NCBI RefSeq assembly: GCF_900156255.1
Contig: NZ_FTMK01000006.1
Location: 1 to 64,000 of the forward strand
From: Paracoccus thiocyanatus
GTDB taxonomy: Bacteria > Pseudomonadota > Alphaproteobacteria > Rhodobacterales > Rhodobacteraceae
Direction: 5' to 3'
DNA: 64,000 nt
The position numbers were made by a program, and so were the translations under genes. Positions 62,843 to 64,000 of this stretch are shown one piece after another (the first letter of the stretch is position 1; every line of letters starts with the position of its first letter). Under the pieces are notes generated by a model. It made no database searches and was not told the origin of the DNA. It saw only the letters and a program-made list of their open reading frames with translations.

Positions 62843-63600
62843 GCTCGCCACTGGGCGGGCGATCCCGCAAAGACGTTCAGGTCCACGTTGCCGCCGATGC
62901 CCGGCACGACGCCGGTGCCGGTATATTGCCAGAAGCTGTAGCGCTGGCCGGGATAGGTGATGCGCGGATGGCCCGCGACCGAGCGCAGCCAGAACTCCTC
63001 GGGCCAGGAGCCCAGGTTGTTGTCGCGGTAGAAGTCCACGGTGGTGTAGATGATCGGACGCTGGCCGTAATACTGATGCAAGATGTCCTTGAATATCTTG
63101 GCCTCGCGCAGAACCTCGTGGCTGGCCGGACGGTGCGGGCAGGTCTTGGAGGCGGTCCATTCCAGGTCCAGCACCGGCGGCATGGCGCCGCGTTCCCGCG
63201 GCACGTTCTTGATGAACCACGCCGCCTGTTCCGCGCCCGAGCGGCAGAAATAGAAATAGTGATAGGCGCCGCGGGGAACGCGGGCCTGGCCGGCCTGGCG
63301 CCAATAGCGCTGGAAATTCGGGTCGGCATGGTCGCCGCCCTCGGTCGCCTTGATGAAGGCGAAGCTGATGCCCGAGCCGCGCACCCGGTTCCAGTCGATG
63401 TCGCCCTGCCAGCGCGAGATGTCGATGCCATGCACCGGGTGGTCATAGGGATGCCCGCCGATCCACGGATGCGGTGCGCTGTCGCCGAATTGCGGGCCGC
63501 TGCCTTGCCCCGCCATCACCGCCGGCCCGCTGGAGGGCCCCCCGCAGGAGGCCAGCGCGACCAGCGCCAGCACCGCCATAATCTTGCCCAGGAATGTCAT
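62818..63600 (-). CDS. GH25 family lysozyme, lipoprotein
   Basis: A 260-residue secreted hydrolase. Lipobox ALASC (Cys19), a Gly/Ser/Pro linker, then the GH25 (Cpl-1/lysozyme M1) domain: HGIDISRWQGDIDW (Asp60), FAFIKATEG, the catalytic DxE in VLDLEW (Asp145, Glu147), PIIYTTVDFY, and WQYTGTGVVPGIGGNVDLNVF. It probably cleaves peptidoglycan in the periplasm or outer-membrane inner face. The overlapping CPBP gene follows. Confidence 0.92.
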   Translation of the reverse strand: MTFLGKIMAVLALVALASCGGPSSGPAVMAGQGSGPQFGDSAPHPWIGGHPYDHPVHGIDISRWQGDIDWNRVRGSGISFAFIKATEGGDHADPNFQRYWRQAGQARVPRGAYHYFYFCRSGAEQAAWFIKNVPRERGAMPPVLDLEWTASKTCPHRPASHEVLREAKIFKDILHQYYGQRPIIYTTVDFYRDNNLGSWPEEFWLRSVAGHPRITYPGQRYSFWQYTGTGVVPGIGGNVDLNVFAGSPAQWRAWLSRRLQ

Positions 63601-64000
63601 CGCTGCCCCTTGCCCGCGCCTTTCCGGCGCCTTCGTCCCTGCGCCTGTGTTCGGCGCCTGTCCGTCCTTATCGCAAAGGTGCGGGGCTCTGTCACGGTGG
63701 CGTGACAGTCACGAGTTTGTCAGCGGCGGCGAAGGCAGTCTCGCAGGAACGCATCCTTCGCCGCGGGATACGGGATGCGCGACCGCTCCCGCTTCTTGCC
63801 GGGCGGCAGGGGTCGCAGTTTTGCGCCACCGGACGCCGGTCGGGACGTCCCCACGAAAGCGCGATGATTTTGCTGCCGGATTGAGCGTTTGAACCCATTG
63901 CGGCCGATGGCGTTGCTGATACCCTTGGCAGAGCATCCGCGTCTTGGAGCCTATCTCAAGGCGGCAGAGCCGCCGACCTCTTTCGACCACGGCGGGAACG
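63601..64000. other. Right-end stretch without a supported complete gene
   Basis: Contains the lysozyme leader (to about 63680), an inverted repeat cluster at 63689-63713, then DNA with no convincing frame. A possible plus-strand gene start lies at 63906 (ATG, reading MALLIPLAEHPRLGAYLKAAE and running off the edge) without a ribosome binding site. The segment GAGCCTATCTCAAG at 63948-63961 resembles ends of IS5-group elements, but this is only a resemblance. A GGCGGC-AGA-GCCGCC stem occupies 63960-63974. Confidence 0.4.
63689..63713. repeat. Inverted repeat CTGTCACG-GTGG-CGTGACAG plus third GTCACG copy
   Basis: An 8-bp perfect stem with a 4-nt loop (63689-63708) followed directly by another GTCACG (63708-63713), so the middle arm can pair with either side. 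It lies about 90 bp upstream of the lysozyme ATG on its leader side. Operator or alternative-structure element; no known motif match. Confidence 0.45.

Noticed and set aside
59252..62941. A 1229-codon plus-strand frame antisense to DUF1800, aspS and the CPBP gene
   Set aside because: Low-complexity shadow of three well-identified minus-strand genes.

Overview
The window looks like the chromosome of a high-GC alphaproteobacterium of the order Rhodobacterales, most probably Paracoccus or a close relative. This is inferred from base composition, protein character and gene order (ppiD-trpE, trpG-trpD-trpC-moaC-moeA-lexA, methylmalonyl-CoA epimerase next to DUF1467), not from a database search. 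Supporting signals are an alphaproteobacterial SOS box (GAAC-N7-GAAC) before lexA, a CtrA-type box (TTAA-N7-TTAAC) before a glycosyltransferase, and several TTGNNN-N16/17-TANNNN promoters.

Bases 1-1587 are the decayed right end of an integrated element: a partial pRiA4b ORF-3-like gene, an IS66 transposase remnant that truncates a small helix-turn-helix gene, palindromic DNA, and a 3' half of tRNA-Arg(ACG) that reads as an attachment site. Ordinary chromosome follows. 1864-5395 (minus) holds lysC and the nitrogen-PTS enzyme I gene ptsP. 5.5-10.7 kb holds small unknown genes, tRNA-Pro, a DUF192 protein, a two-domain cold-shock protein, pdxH, fabI, a LysE exporter and xanthine phosphoribosyltransferase.

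10.7-20.7 kb is the tryptophan region. trpE and ppiD run leftward. trpG, trpD, ung (uracil-DNA glycosylase), trpC, moaC and moeA run rightward as a tightly packed series and are followed by the separately promoted lexA. 20.8-26.2 kb continues rightward with a D,D-carboxypeptidase, tmk, holB, a TatD DNase, a metallo-beta-lactamase-fold hydrolase and an auxin-efflux-type carrier.

26.3-42.2 kb is the accessory metabolic part, all leftward. A polyamine-type ABC importer (ATPase, binding protein, two permeases) and a DUF421 membrane protein are followed by a pentitol cluster: xylitol dehydrogenase, xylulokinase, an AraC regulator, a sugar-type ABC importer, ribitol dehydrogenase, an FGGY ribulokinase and an L-xylulose-reductase-like SDR. 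The enzymes would feed xylitol and ribitol into the pentose phosphate pathway as xylulose-5-phosphate and ribulose-5-phosphate.

42.4-64 kb returns to core genes: a YqeY-like protein, carA, a CtrA-box glycosyltransferase fused to a GspE/MshE-type N-terminal domain, glnE, the leucyltransferase bpt, ilvB-ilvN, an M48 lipoprotein protease, several small conserved proteins, a nitroreductase, an EI24 membrane protein, methylmalonyl-CoA epimerase, a response regulator that may have a leaderless mRNA, a DUF1501/DUF1800 pair, aspS, a CPBP membrane protease-like protein and a GH25 lysozyme lipoprotein. I see no CRISPR array, prophage or toxin/defence system. The most notable signals are regulatory: the att boundary, CtrA and SOS sites, two probable leaderless genes, and strong hairpins directly after both ABC binding-protein genes.
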